Assembly (NCBI RefSeq): GCF_016786325.1 | Contig: NZ_JADWYU010000099.1 | Location: 1 to 64,000 of the forward strand | Direction: 5' to 3' | Source of the DNA: Frankia nepalensis | GTDB taxonomy: Bacteria > Actinomycetota > Actinomycetes > Frankiales > Frankiaceae | Length of the DNA stretch: 64,000 bases | Shown here: positions 36,350 to 45,372 of the stretch, in pieces | Numbering within the stretch: the first letter of the stretch is position 1 | How the letters are laid out: each line of letters opens with the position of its first letter | Translations under genes and position numbers: made by a program | Notes under the pieces: model-generated | What the model saw: the letters and a program-made list of their open reading frames with translations, nothing else | Database searches by the model: none | What the model was told of the DNA's origin: nothing

Positions 36350-37813
36350 ATGGCAATCGCACCGCAGGACCGGGTCAAGACCCTGCGATCCGGCCTGGTC
36401 ATCGGTGACCAGTTCGTCGAGCATCCGGCGGCCGGGTTCATGGAGCACGTGAACCCGGCGACCGGCAAGGTCCAGAAGGAGTTCGCCATCGCCAGCCGCG
36501 ACGACGTCGACGCGGCGACGGCCGCGGCGCGCGCGGCGTTCGTCGACTGGCGCCGCTGGCAGCCGGACGCCCGTCGGGACGTGCTCAACCGGCTTGCCGA
36601 CCTGATGGACCAGAACGCCCAGGAGTTCGGCGTCATCTGCACGTTGGAGGTCGGCTCGCCCTTCTCCGAGTACAACGCCCGGTACGTGGCGGACTGGTTG
36701 CGGTACTACGCGGGATGGGCCGACAAGATCTCCGGCGAGACGATCCGCGCCTACCCGTCGACGGGCCTGGACTACACCGTCCCCGAGCCGGTCGGCGTCG
36801 TCGGGCTCATCGTGCCGGGCAACGGCCCGCTCGGCTTCTGCGGCATGGGCGGCGCGCCGGCGCTCGCCGCCGGCTGCACGCTCGTCATCAAGACGCCCGA
36901 GGTCGCGCCGTTCTCGCCGGTGCTGTTCGCGCAGCTCGCCCAGCAGGCGGGCATCCCGGCCGGCGTCGTCAACGTCGTCACGGGTGGCCCGGACGTCGGC
37001 GACGCGCTGGTACGGCACCCCGACATCGCCAAGATCGTCTTCACGGGCGGGACGGCGACGGCGCGCAAGCTGCAGGCCGCCTGTGCCGAGACGCTCAAGC
37101 CGATGGTGATGGAGCTGGGCGGGAAGTCGGCGAACATCGTCTTCCCCGACGCCGACCTCGCCCGGTCCAGCCAGCTCGCGGCCCGCTTCACCGGCAACGC
37201 CGGGCAGGGCTGCACGCTGCCGACCCGGCTGATGGTGCACGAGAGCGTCTACGACGAGGTCGTCGAGGGCCTGCTCGGCCACGTCGCGAAGGTCGTCGTC
37301 GGTGACCCGTTCGACCCGGCGACCACGATGGGCCCAGTGATCAACGGGGCGGCGGTCAACCGGATCCTCGGCATGGTGGACCGGGCCGCCACATCGGGCG
37401 CCGGCAAGGTCCTGACCGGCGGTGGCCGGGTCGGGGGTGAGCTCGCCGGCGGCTTCTTCGTCGAGCCGACCGTTCTCGGTGACGTCGACCCGACCTCCCA
37501 GATCGCCCAGGAGGAGGTCTTCGGGCCCGTGCTCTGCGTGATCCGGTTCGGCTCCGAGGAGGAGGCCGTGCGGATCGCCAACTCGACCGGCTTCGGCCTG
37601 GCCGCCTACGCCCAGACCAATGACATGGCCAGGGCGCACCGGCTGGTGCAGGCGCTGGAGGCGGGCAGCGTCCACATCAACGGCAGTGGCCCCGGCCCGA
37701 TCTCGCCGGCGCACCCGTTCGGCGGCATCAAGCAGAGCGGCTACGGCCGCCAGGGCGGTCTCGAGGGCATCCGGGAGTTCCTGCACACCAAGAACGTCCT
37801 GATCAACGTCTGA
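36350..37813 (+). CDS. NAD(P)-dependent aldehyde dehydrogenase
   Basis: 487 residues, full length for the ALDH family. The nucleotide-binding VFTGGTATARKL, general base Glu255 in MELGGKS, catalytic Cys288 in GQGCTLPTR and the C-terminal HPFGGIKQSGYGRQGG are all present. It oxidises an aldehyde to the acid. GAAGGGGAG lies before the ATG. It follows the molybdoenzyme by 80 bp with no terminator I can see, so cotranscription is likely. Aldehydes could come from the LuxC-like reductase or the alcohol dehydrogenases in the next cluster. Confidence 0.92.
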   Translation: MAIAPQDRVKTLRSGLVIGDQFVEHPAAGFMEHVNPATGKVQKEFAIASRDDVDAATAAARAAFVDWRRWQPDARRDVLNRLADLMDQNAQEFGVICTLEVGSPFSEYNARYVADWLRYYAGWADKISGETIRAYPSTGLDYTVPEPVGVVGLIVPGNGPLGFCGMGGAPALAAGCTLVIKTPEVAPFSPVLFAQLAQQAGIPAGVVNVVTGGPDVGDALVRHPDIAKIVFTGGTATARKLQAACAETLKPMVMELGGKSANIVFPDADLARSSQLAARFTGNAGQGCTLPTRLMVHESVYDEVVEGLLGHVAKVVVGDPFDPATTMGPVINGAAVNRILGMVDRAATSGAGKVLTGGGRVGGELAGGFFVEPTVLGDVDPTSQIAQEEVFGPVLCVIRFGSEEEAVRIANSTGFGLAAYAQTNDMARAHRLVQALEAGSVHINGSGPGPISPAHPFGGIKQSGYGRQGGLEGIREFLHTKNVLINV

Positions 37814-37873
37814 GCGGATCCGCCGCCGGGTGCGCGGACCGGGCCGGCCGTGGGGCGCCGGCTCGGTCAACAC

Positions 37874-37902
37874 TTGGCAGGTAAGTACGCACTTGCTAAA
37901 GT
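37874..37902 (+). promoter_or_regulatory. promoter with shared 14-bp operator (site E)
   Basis: TTGGCA (37874-37879) and TAAAGT (37897-37902) are 17 bp apart; the motif AGTACGCACTTGCT (37884-37897) lies between. The -10 ends seven bases before the ATG at 37909, so the message would be leaderless or nearly so. It should control the amidohydrolase and the LuxE/LuxC-like genes. Confidence 0.63.
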
Positions 37903-37908
37903 GGACGT

Positions 37909-39204
37909 ATGCGCATCGAAGACCTGATTTTGGTGAGCGTCGATGACCATGTGGTCGAACCGCCGGACATGTTCGAGCGGCACCTGCCGGCGAAGCACCG
38001 GGGCGACGATGCCTTCCCACGGGTCGTGCGGACCGAAGCGGGCGACGACGTCTGGCTCTACGATGGTCGGGCGTTCCCGAACATCGGACTGAACGCGGTC
38101 GCCGGCCGGCCGCGGGAGGACTATGGCGTGGACCCGACCAGCTTCGACGAGATGCGCCGCGGTTGCTGGGACGTCGCGGACCGCGTGGGCGACATGAACG
38201 CCAACGGGGTGCTCGGCTCGCTCTGCTTCCCGTCCTTCCCGCGACTGTGCGGTCAGGTCTTCGCCGAGGCGCAGGACAAGGACGTCGCGCTGATCGCGCT
38301 GCGGGCCTACAACGACTGGCACGTCGAGTCCTGGTGCGGCGCGGCGCCGGGCCGGTTCATCCCGCTCGGCCTGGTGCCGTTCTGGGACATCGAGCTGACC
38401 ATCCAGGAACTGACCCGCAACGCGGAGCGCGGCGTGAAGGCGGTGTCATTCTCGGAAAATCCGTCGAAACTGGGGTTCCCGAGCCTGCACTCCGACCACT
38501 GGGACCCGTTCTGGGCCGCCTGCCAGGACCTGGAAGTCGTCCCGTGCCTGCACATCGGCTCGTCCTCGACGATCGTGGTCACCGCGCCCGACGCGCCCTT
38601 CGACGTCACCGCGACGCTGCAGCCGATGAACATCGTCCAGGCCGCCGCCGACCTCGTCTGGTCCCCGATCTTCCGGAAGTTCCCGCGGATGAAGATCGCG
38701 CTGTCCGAGGGCGGGGTCGGCTGGCTTCCGTACTTCCTCGACAAGATCGACCTGGTCTACAAGAAGCAGTCCGGCTGGACCGGCCAGGACTACGGCGACC
38801 AGCTTCCCAGCGAGGTCTTCCGGGACCGGATCATCACCTGCTTCCTCGACGACCGGGTCACGCCGGACGTCGCCGAGCGCGCGGGGACCCAGAACATGAC
38901 CTGGGAATGCGACTTCCCGCACTCCGACTCGGACTGGCCGACCTCGCCCGAGGCCGCCCTCGCCGGCACGCAGGGCCTGTCCGACGACGTCATCAACGCC
39001 ATCACGCACGAGAACGCCAACCGGCTGTTCAGCTTCGACCCGTTCGCCCACCGACCGAAGGAGGACTGCACCGTAGGCGCGCTGCGGGCGGAGGCCGCCG
39101 CGGCCGGCGTCGACACCGAGCTGCGGTCCATGCGCACCCGGGCGCAGACCATGGGCGTCGCCGCGGATGCCCAGATCGGGCTTCTCGTGCCCGAGCGGAA
39201 CTAG
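37909..39204 (+). CDS. amidohydrolase-2-family metal-dependent hydrolase
   Basis: 431 residues. MRIEDLILVSVDDHVVEPPD carries the DxH metal motif at its usual place and fixes the start; no ribosome-binding site precedes it, consistent with a leaderless message. Later metal residues are in CLHIGSSS and CDFPHSDSDWP. The family includes decarboxylases and ring-cleaving hydrolases with a TIM-barrel fold (ACMSD-like). A C-terminal helical extension (about residues 385-431) is common in actinobacterial members that accompany lipid catabolism. First gene of the cluster with the acyl reductase pair 59 bp downstream. Confidence 0.87.
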   Translation: MRIEDLILVSVDDHVVEPPDMFERHLPAKHRGDDAFPRVVRTEAGDDVWLYDGRAFPNIGLNAVAGRPREDYGVDPTSFDEMRRGCWDVADRVGDMNANGVLGSLCFPSFPRLCGQVFAEAQDKDVALIALRAYNDWHVESWCGAAPGRFIPLGLVPFWDIELTIQELTRNAERGVKAVSFSENPSKLGFPSLHSDHWDPFWAACQDLEVVPCLHIGSSSTIVVTAPDAPFDVTATLQPMNIVQAAADLVWSPIFRKFPRMKIALSEGGVGWLPYFLDKIDLVYKKQSGWTGQDYGDQLPSEVFRDRIITCFLDDRVTPDVAERAGTQNMTWECDFPHSDSDWPTSPEAALAGTQGLSDDVINAITHENANRLFSFDPFAHRPKEDCTVGALRAEAAAAGVDTELRSMRTRAQTMGVAADAQIGLLVPERN

Positions 39205-39263
39205 CTTGTCCAACCTGGACGACCGGGGGCGGGCGGGTTCCCGCGCGGTGAGGAAAGGCGGGA

Positions 39264-40613
39264 ATGATGGGTGAGGTCGCCGACCAGCTGGTGGCGAGAT
39301 CCGCGCTCGCTCGGCCCTTCGACTACGACATCGACGAGATCCGGCCGTTGTGGCTCGCCGCCGCGCGCGAACGGTTCGCCGAGCGGCGCGAGCAGGTGCC
39401 GGCGCTGGCGGCCCGCGCCGACGACGTCGGCATCGACGGCATCGAGTCGTTCGCCGACCTGGTGCCGCTGCTGTTCAGCCACGACTCCTACAAGGCCTAC
39501 CCCAGGGACTTCCTGGACGCCGGACGCTGGGACCTGCTCGGACGGTGGCTGCGGTCGCTGTCCACGCGGCCGGTCCCCGCGATCGACGCCGCAGGCGTCA
39601 CCACCCAGGACGACTGGATCCGCCAGCTCGGCGCGGCCGACTTCCCGGTGTACGCGAGCAGCGGCACGAGCGGTCGCAGCTCGTTCCTGCCCGCGTCCCC
39701 GGCCGACCGCGAGTTCACCTTCGACTGCCTGCTGCGCACGCTGACCTGGCAGCACGGGGTGTCGCCGGCCGAGAAGCTGCCGGTCGTGGTGCTGGCCCCC
39801 TCGGCGGGCGGCAGCAGGGCGTTGGAGTACTACCGCCGCGTGGCGGAGCGCTACGGCGACCCCGCGCGTACCTTCTTCCTGACCGACGAGCCGGTCCGCC
39901 TGCACGACCTGAACCAGCTCGCCGCGCTCTCCCGCGCGGTCGCGGCCGGCACGGCCACGCCCGAGCAGATCGCCGCGTTCCGCCGGGACCAGCAGGACCG
40001 GGCGGCGCGGATCGACAGGGAATGGGACCGCCTCGCCGAACAGGTCGAGGGTCTCGCCGGCGAGCGCATCATCCTGCAGGGTTTCTGGCCGCAGCAGTAC
40101 GGCCTCGTCGAGCGGCTGCGGGCCCGCGGCCACGCGCGGCTCCCGCTGGCTCCCGACACGGTGCTCGGCGTCGGGGGCGGCACCAAGGGCGTCGACCTGC
40201 CCGCCGACTTCGCCGACCAGGTGTTCACCTTCTACGGACTGGACCCGAGCCGCGAGGCGGGTGGCTACGGAATGTCGGAGCTGTCCGCCGCGCTGCCCGA
40301 GGTGGCGGGACGGTACCGGCTCCAGCCCTGGATCATTCCGCTCGTGCTGGACGAGACCGGGACCGCGCTCGCCACGCCGGCTGACGGCCGGCTCGAAGGA
40401 CGGTTCGCCTTTCTCGACCTCGCCCTGGACGGACGTTGGGGCGGCCTCATCAGTGGTGACCGTGTGCTCGTCGACCTCGAGAGCTCCGGCTTCGCGGTGA
40501 TCCCGGGCACGGTGGCCCGCTACTCCGACCTGCGCGGCGGCTCCGACGACAGGCTCACCTGCGCCGGAACCGTCGACGCCTTCGTTCGCGGCCTTTCGGA
40601 GCAGACGTCATGA
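39264..40613 (+). CDS. LuxE-like acyl-protein synthetase
   Basis: 449 residues of the LuxE/PaaK-like adenylating family. VYASSGTSGRSSFLP (Tyr130 onward) is the nucleotide-binding loop, LGVGGGTKGVDLP follows, and YGMSELS is the second adenylate motif. LuxE activates a fatty acid as acyl-AMP, moves it to its own C-terminal Cys and passes it to LuxC. Only two Cys occur here; Cys433, 17 residues from the end, fits the known acyl-acceptor position. Two adjacent ATGs (39264, 39267) follow AGGAAAGG. The stop overlaps the LuxC-like start by four bases, as expected for subunits made in fixed ratio. Confidence 0.85.
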   Translation: MMGEVADQLVARSALARPFDYDIDEIRPLWLAAARERFAERREQVPALAARADDVGIDGIESFADLVPLLFSHDSYKAYPRDFLDAGRWDLLGRWLRSLSTRPVPAIDAAGVTTQDDWIRQLGAADFPVYASSGTSGRSSFLPASPADREFTFDCLLRTLTWQHGVSPAEKLPVVVLAPSAGGSRALEYYRRVAERYGDPARTFFLTDEPVRLHDLNQLAALSRAVAAGTATPEQIAAFRRDQQDRAARIDREWDRLAEQVEGLAGERIILQGFWPQQYGLVERLRARGHARLPLAPDTVLGVGGGTKGVDLPADFADQVFTFYGLDPSREAGGYGMSELSAALPEVAGRYRLQPWIIPLVLDETGTALATPADGRLEGRFAFLDLALDGRWGGLISGDRVLVDLESSGFAVIPGTVARYSDLRGGSDDRLTCAGTVDAFVRGLSEQTS

Positions 40614-41995
40614 CCTCTACCGACGCGACGGTCCGCGCGGACGTGCTCGCGGTCCCGCACATCGTGAAGGGCGAGCTCGTGCGTGGGCGGGCGCGCTCCT
40701 ACGGGCGCTTCGTCACCCCGGAGCTCGACCTCGACTCCCTCGTCTGGGGACGCCAGGAACTCGGCCCGGCCTTCGACGTCGCCGTCGCCGAGGTCATCGA
40801 CCTGCTCGACGAGGTCGGACGCAGGCTCGACCCGGACACGAATCCGTGGCTGCGGGACTCCCTCGACCAGGCGCTGCGGGACGCCCGGCTGTCGCCACGG
40901 CTGATCGAGTACTCGTACCGCGGGCTTGGTGAGCTGTTCTCCCGGCGTTCGCTCGAGTTCCAGCTCGAGTCGGAACTCGGGGCCTACGGCTCCGGCGGAT
41001 GGGTCGCCCAGAGCGATCCCTGGGGCGGCGGCCACCACATCCGGGCCTTCCCGCCCCGCCTGGCGCACGTCGTCGCCGGCAACACGCCCGGCACCGCGGC
41101 GGTGACCATCGTGCGCGGCGCGTTGACCCGCGGCGTGAACCTGATGAAGCTGGGCTCGGACGACCTGCTCACGGCCTCGGCGATTCTCCGGACGATGGCC
41201 GAGGTGGCGCCCGGGCATCCGACGACGAAGTCGTTCACCGCCGTGTACTGGCGTGGTGGCGACGCCGAGATCGAAGGCGCGCTGTTCCGGCCGCAGTACT
41301 TCGACAAGATCGTTGCCTGGGGCGGCGAGGCGGCCATCCGCAACGCGCTCAGCTATGTCGGCCCGGGTATCGAACTCGTCGCGTTCGACCCGAAGGTGTC
41401 GATCTCGCTGGTCGGCCGGGAGGCGTTCGCCTCGCCGGAGGCAATGCGGGAGTCGGCGGTCGCCGCGGCGACGGACTCCGCGCTATACAACCAGAACGCC
41501 TGCGCGTCCAGCCGCTTCATCTACGCCGAGGGAACACCGGACGAGCTCGCGCCGTGGTGCCGGATGCTCGCCCAGGAACTCGGCGTGGACCGGGCGCTGT
41601 CCGACGGCTCCGGGGTGCCGGTGCCCGGCGAGGTCCGGGCGGCTGTCGAGGCGGCACGTTTCCTGGAGCCCGAGTTCCAGGTGCTCGGCTCGCTCCGCAC
41701 CGGAGTGGTGGTGCTTTCGTCGGCACCGGTCGACTTCCACCCCGACGGCAAGGTCGTCAACGTGGTCGCCGTGCCGAGCCTCGACGAGGCGGTGTCCTAC
41801 GTGAACGTCGCCACCCAGACGATCGGGATCTACCCGGCCGCGCGGGCGCCGGAGCTTCGCGACCGGCTCGCGGCGGCGGGCATGCAGCGCCTGGTCGCCC
41901 TGGGAGCGGTGGCTACCAAGGTGCCAGGCGTGCCGCACGACGGTTTCTACCCGCTGCAGCGGCTGGTCAGGTGGCTGGTCGACGACAGCGGCTGA
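40610..41995 (+). CDS. LuxC-like fatty acyl reductase
   Basis: 461 residues related to LuxC acyl-CoA/acyl-protein reductases of the aldehyde-dehydrogenase superfamily. VVAGNTPGTAAVTIVRGALT, followed by NLMKLGSDDL, is the cofactor region, and Cys298 in NQNACASSR is the predicted thioester-forming nucleophile. It reduces an acyl group delivered by LuxE (or as CoA ester) to an aldehyde with NADPH. The start overlaps the LuxE-like stop (ATGA). Neither luxD nor luxAB is adjacent. The next gene is a hotdog thioesterase that could supply free acid. Confidence 0.87.
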   Translation: MTSTDATVRADVLAVPHIVKGELVRGRARSYGRFVTPELDLDSLVWGRQELGPAFDVAVAEVIDLLDEVGRRLDPDTNPWLRDSLDQALRDARLSPRLIEYSYRGLGELFSRRSLEFQLESELGAYGSGGWVAQSDPWGGGHHIRAFPPRLAHVVAGNTPGTAAVTIVRGALTRGVNLMKLGSDDLLTASAILRTMAEVAPGHPTTKSFTAVYWRGGDAEIEGALFRPQYFDKIVAWGGEAAIRNALSYVGPGIELVAFDPKVSISLVGREAFASPEAMRESAVAAATDSALYNQNACASSRFIYAEGTPDELAPWCRMLAQELGVDRALSDGSGVPVPGEVRAAVEAARFLEPEFQVLGSLRTGVVVLSSAPVDFHPDGKVVNVVAVPSLDEAVSYVNVATQTIGIYPAARAPELRDRLAAAGMQRLVALGAVATKVPGVPHDGFYPLQRLVRWLVDDSG

Positions 41996-42018
41996 TTCCG
42001 GGAGCCAGTGACACGACG

Positions 42019-42033
42019 GCACCCGTCGGGTGC
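42019..42033 (+). terminator. small hairpin after the acyl reductase genes
   Basis: GCACCC and GGGTGC flank GTC, 24 nt after the LuxC-like stop. A six-base stem is weak, so termination here would be partial. Confidence 0.3.
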
Positions 42034-42226
42034 GGTCTCCAGGGGTTGTCGTCGACGGCCCTGGCACGGTTTGGCGCCGGACAGGCACGAGCGGTGGGAG
42101 ATCGCACCGACGGCCCTTTTTCTATGGGAAACGACCGCGCGGGGACGGCCGTGTTCGGATCGCCGCCTGACGGTCGTCGGCAGGCGGATGCGGAGCGGCG
42201 TAGTGGCTGCCGGAGAGGAACGCAGG

Positions 42227-43042
42227 GTGGCGGAGCAGACCGATTCGACGGTGTTCGGCGACGAGTTCACGCGCTTCGTCGGCTATGAGTCGGTCCGTAC
42301 CTCGGAGACGACGGCCTCGTCCTGGGTACCCGCGCGGGCGGACCTGCTCGACGCCGACGGCGCGCTGCTGCCGGTCGTGCTTTCCTACCTCGTGGACTCG
42401 ACACCCGGTGTGGTGTGCGGCGCGGCGGCGCTGCCTGACTGGGTGATCACCACCGATCTGCACATGCAGGTCTTCGACCGCCACGTGAAAGGCCCGGTGC
42501 GCGCGGACGCGACCCTGGTGCACGCCAACCGGGTCGGCGTGCTCGCCGAGGTGAACGTCGTGGACGAGGGCGACGGCGAACGTCTCGTGGCGACCGGGTC
42601 GGTCAACCACGCGCGAGTTCCGCTGACCGGTTCGCTCGACGTGCCGATCATGCCGGTCGGTGTGCGTTACCACGGGCCGGCCGACGCCGCGCCACCCGGT
42701 GACCGGCTGGCACGTGAGATCGTCTTCGAGCCGGAGGCGGCGGGCGGGGAAATCGGCACGGCCCTCACCCCGCTGAGCACCAACCCACTCGGCATCATGC
42801 ACGGCAGCGTTACCTCGGCGTTGTCGATCAGCGCGGCAACCTCATGCGTCGGGGGAGACCTGAAACTCACGGAACTGCTGGTGCGGTTCTGCGGCAGCGT
42901 CCGTAAGGGGCCGGCCCGAGCGAATGCCGAGCTGGTCCGCTCCGACGAGTCCGGTTCCCTGGTCAGGGTTGCCGTGCGCGACGATTCGTACCCTCAGCGG
43001 ATCGCCGTGTTGGCGTCGGTCAGGTTTGGCTCCCCGGGATAG
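42227..43042 (+). CDS. double-hotdog acyl-CoA thioesterase-like protein
   Basis: 271 residues from the GTG at 42227, chosen for GGAGAGGA eight bases upstream. Two hotdog units: the first around SSWVPARADLLDADGALLPV with DLHMQVFDRHVKGPVRADATLV, the second around PLSTNPLGIMHGSVTSAL with ELLVRFCGSVRKGPARANAEL. NPLGIMHGS resembles the PaaI/4HBT active-site helix. It should cleave an acyl-CoA or acyl-protein thioester to the free acid, or transfer acyl groups. Downstream of the LuxE/LuxC-like genes it may take the place of the LuxD thioesterase (inference). The 231-bp gap before it has no gene. Confidence 0.75.
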   Translation: MAEQTDSTVFGDEFTRFVGYESVRTSETTASSWVPARADLLDADGALLPVVLSYLVDSTPGVVCGAAALPDWVITTDLHMQVFDRHVKGPVRADATLVHANRVGVLAEVNVVDEGDGERLVATGSVNHARVPLTGSLDVPIMPVGVRYHGPADAAPPGDRLAREIVFEPEAAGGEIGTALTPLSTNPLGIMHGSVTSALSISAATSCVGGDLKLTELLVRFCGSVRKGPARANAELVRSDESGSLVRVAVRDDSYPQRIAVLASVRFGSPG

Positions 43043-43251
43043 CGGGCGCGCCGTGCCGTCATTTCGAGTCCCTCTCGGTCGACATCCCGTCCGGTTTGCC
43101 GTGGGCCAGCACGCCCAGCCGGGAAGGGCGGCGCATGTCGGACGAGGAAACCGTGGAAACAGCGGAGGGCGGCGGATCATGACCGGCCCAGGAACGAGGC
43201 CTGGTGATCGACGAGCGGACCAGCGGTCTTTCTAGCCGGGAGCAGGTGGGT

Positions 43252-44109
43252 ATGGGACTTCTCGAGGGACAGGTCGCCCTTGTCACCGGAGGAGCGCGGG
43301 GCCAGGGAAGGGCGCATGCCATCGCCTGCGCCCAGCAGGGGGCTGACGTCGTCCTCGTGGATGTTTCCGGAAAGGCGGCCGACGTCGACTACGGGCTGGC
43401 CACGGCCGAGGACATGGCGGAAACGGTGCGCCTCGTCGAGGAGCTCGGCCGGCGCGCGCTCGCGTTCGACTGTGACGTCCGGTCCCAGGAGCAGCTCGAC
43501 GAGGCCGTGGAAGGCGCCCTGGCGGAGCTCGGGCGGATCGACATCCTTATCGCCAATGCCGGAATCTGGTCGCGAGGAAAGTTCTGGGACCTCACCGAGG
43601 AATCCTGGAACGAGATGATCAGTATCAACCTGAGCGGGGTCTGGAGGGCAGCCAAGGCCGTTGCCCCACACATGATCGAACGCGGGAGCGGCTCGATCGT
43701 CATAATCTCCTCGGTCAACGGCATCGAGCCCGGCCCCTTCTACGCGCACTACATCGCCGCGAAGCACGGGGTCATCGGCCTGATGAAGGCGGTCGCCCTC
43801 GAGCTGGCCCCGCACGGGATCCGGTGCAACGCCATCTGCCCGGGCGCGATCGACACGCCGATGACGAACAACCAGCCGGGCTGGAACATCTTCGCCGGAC
43901 ACGACCACGGCACGGAAGCCGACATGATCGCGGGCGGATACCACTATGGGGCGCTGCGTGGCACGACGTTCCTGAAGCCAGAGGTGATCGCGAACGCGGC
44001 CGTCTACCTGAACTCGCCGCAGGCCGCCCCCATCACGGGAGTGGTGCTGCCGGTGGACGCTGGACACCTCCTCCTGACGGGCTTCAATCTCGAACCGGTC
44101 AAAAGCTAG
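43252..44109 (+). CDS. mycofactocin-coupled SDR
   Basis: 285 residues. TGGARGQGRAHA gives the RGQGR cofactor loop and the insertion SGKAADVDYGLATAED with MAETVRLVEELGRR is the mycofactocin-coupled type, as in the SDR at 13.8 kb. The active site has SSVNG and YIAAK. It probably oxidises a secondary alcohol with non-exchanging NAD reoxidised by mycofactocin. The ATG at 43252 follows GGGAGCAGGTGGG; a longer frame starts at 43204. It is followed after 49 bp by the NDMA-type alcohol dehydrogenase, which uses the same redox partner. Confidence 0.85.
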   Translation: MGLLEGQVALVTGGARGQGRAHAIACAQQGADVVLVDVSGKAADVDYGLATAEDMAETVRLVEELGRRALAFDCDVRSQEQLDEAVEGALAELGRIDILIANAGIWSRGKFWDLTEESWNEMISINLSGVWRAAKAVAPHMIERGSGSIVIISSVNGIEPGPFYAHYIAAKHGVIGLMKAVALELAPHGIRCNAICPGAIDTPMTNNQPGWNIFAGHDHGTEADMIAGGYHYGALRGTTFLKPEVIANAAVYLNSPQAAPITGVVLPVDAGHLLLTGFNLEPVKS

Positions 44110-44158
44110 CCGACCCGCACCGAGGCAGCCGCCTGGACGCGGCCGGCGAGGAGGACAC

Positions 44159-45277
44159 GTGAAGAGCAACGCAGCCGTCATCTACGAGCAGCCCGGCAAG
44201 TGGCAGATCACCGAGATCGAGGTCGGACCGCCGCGGCAGGGCGAGATCGTTGTCCGGATGGTCGCGGCTGGGCTGTGCCACTCCGACGACCACGTCGCGA
44301 CCGGCGACATGCCATTAACCGGCGCGATTCCGCTCGTCGGCGGCCACGAAGGCGCGGGCATCGTCGAGGCCGTCGGCCCGAACACGCAGGGGTGGGAGGT
44401 CGGCGACCACGTCGTGCTTCCGTTCCTCCCCTCGTGCGGTCGTTGCCGTTGGTGCGCGTCGGGCATGCAGAACCTGTGTGACAACGGGGCCCGGACGCTG
44501 TCGGGGGCACGCGAGGACGGCACGAGCAGGCACACCCTCGACGGCAGGCCGCTCGGTCAGATGGCGGGTATCTCGACCTTCAGCGAGTACTCGACCCTGT
44601 CGGTCAACTCGGCCGTCAAGGTCGCGCACGACATCGATCTCGTGGCGGCCTGTCTGACGAGCTGCGGCGTGTCGACCGGCTGGGGCGCCGCGGTGAACTC
44701 GGCCCAGGTCCGCCCCGGTGACGTCGTCATCGTGGTCGGGGTCGGCGGGATCGGGATGAACGCGGTGCAGGGCGCGGCGCTCGCCGGCGCGGGCGTGCTC
44801 ATCGCGGTCGACCCGGTCGAATGGAAGCGCGAGCGCGCGCTGGAGTTCGGTGCCACCCACGCCGCCTCGTCGATCGAGGACGCGGCCGTCATCGCGCGTG
44901 CGCACAGCGACGGGCAGGGCGCCGATTCGACGATCGTGTGCGTGGGGGTCACCGACGGCGGGCACGTGGGGGCCGCGTTCTCGAGCATCCGGAAGGCGGG
45001 GACGTGCGTCGTCGTCGGTCTCGGCAACCCTCGGGCGGATCGCGCCGTCCCGCTGTCGCTGTACGAGCTGGTGCTGTTCCAGAAGCGGCTGCAGGGATCG
45101 CTGTTCGGCGCCTGCAACCCGACCCGGGACATCCCGGCGCTGCTGGAGCTGTATCGGTCGGGAAAACTGCGCCTGGACGAGCTGATCACGACCCGGTACT
45201 CCCTGGACCAGATCAACGAGGGGTTCGCGGACATGCGCGCCGGACGAAACATCCGTGGCGTCATCGTCTTCGAATGA
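44159..45277 (+). CDS. zinc-dependent alcohol dehydrogenase, NDMA/mycofactocin type
   Basis: 372 residues of the medium-chain dehydrogenase family. Catalytic zinc ligands lie in GLCHSDDH and GGHEGAG, the structural zinc in CGRCRWCASGMQNLC, and the Rossmann motif is GVGGIGMNAVQGA. The overall match is to the nicotinoprotein alcohol dehydrogenases that reduce the dye NDMA in vitro and need mycofactocin in vivo. It interconverts primary alcohol and aldehyde, which fits aldehyde made by the LuxC-like reductase or aldehyde feeding the ALDH. The GTG start has GAGGAGG upstream. A second copy of the family is at 51.8-52.9 kb. Confidence 0.88.
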   Translation: MKSNAAVIYEQPGKWQITEIEVGPPRQGEIVVRMVAAGLCHSDDHVATGDMPLTGAIPLVGGHEGAGIVEAVGPNTQGWEVGDHVVLPFLPSCGRCRWCASGMQNLCDNGARTLSGAREDGTSRHTLDGRPLGQMAGISTFSEYSTLSVNSAVKVAHDIDLVAACLTSCGVSTGWGAAVNSAQVRPGDVVIVVGVGGIGMNAVQGAALAGAGVLIAVDPVEWKRERALEFGATHAASSIEDAAVIARAHSDGQGADSTIVCVGVTDGGHVGAAFSSIRKAGTCVVVGLGNPRADRAVPLSLYELVLFQKRLQGSLFGACNPTRDIPALLELYRSGKLRLDELITTRYSLDQINEGFADMRAGRNIRGVIVFE

Positions 45278-45356
45278 ATGTCCGTGGCTGACGTGAACCC
45301 AAACCGATGAGCCTGGTTCGGGCGGGTCTGGGGTTGCCGTGGACAGATTGACGGTC

Positions 45357-45372
45357 GGTCACCCAGGTGACC
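45357..45372. promoter_or_regulatory. 16-bp inverted repeat before the second amidohydrolase
   Basis: GGTCACC (45357-45363) and GGTGACC (45366-45372) are perfect inverted repeats two bases apart, 130 bp before the ATG at 45502. It is a candidate operator. Confidence 0.4.

Noticed and set aside
35870-38020. A 716-codon minus-strand frame over the ALDH gene
   Set aside because: Antisense to clear molybdoenzyme and ALDH coding sequence and to operator site E.
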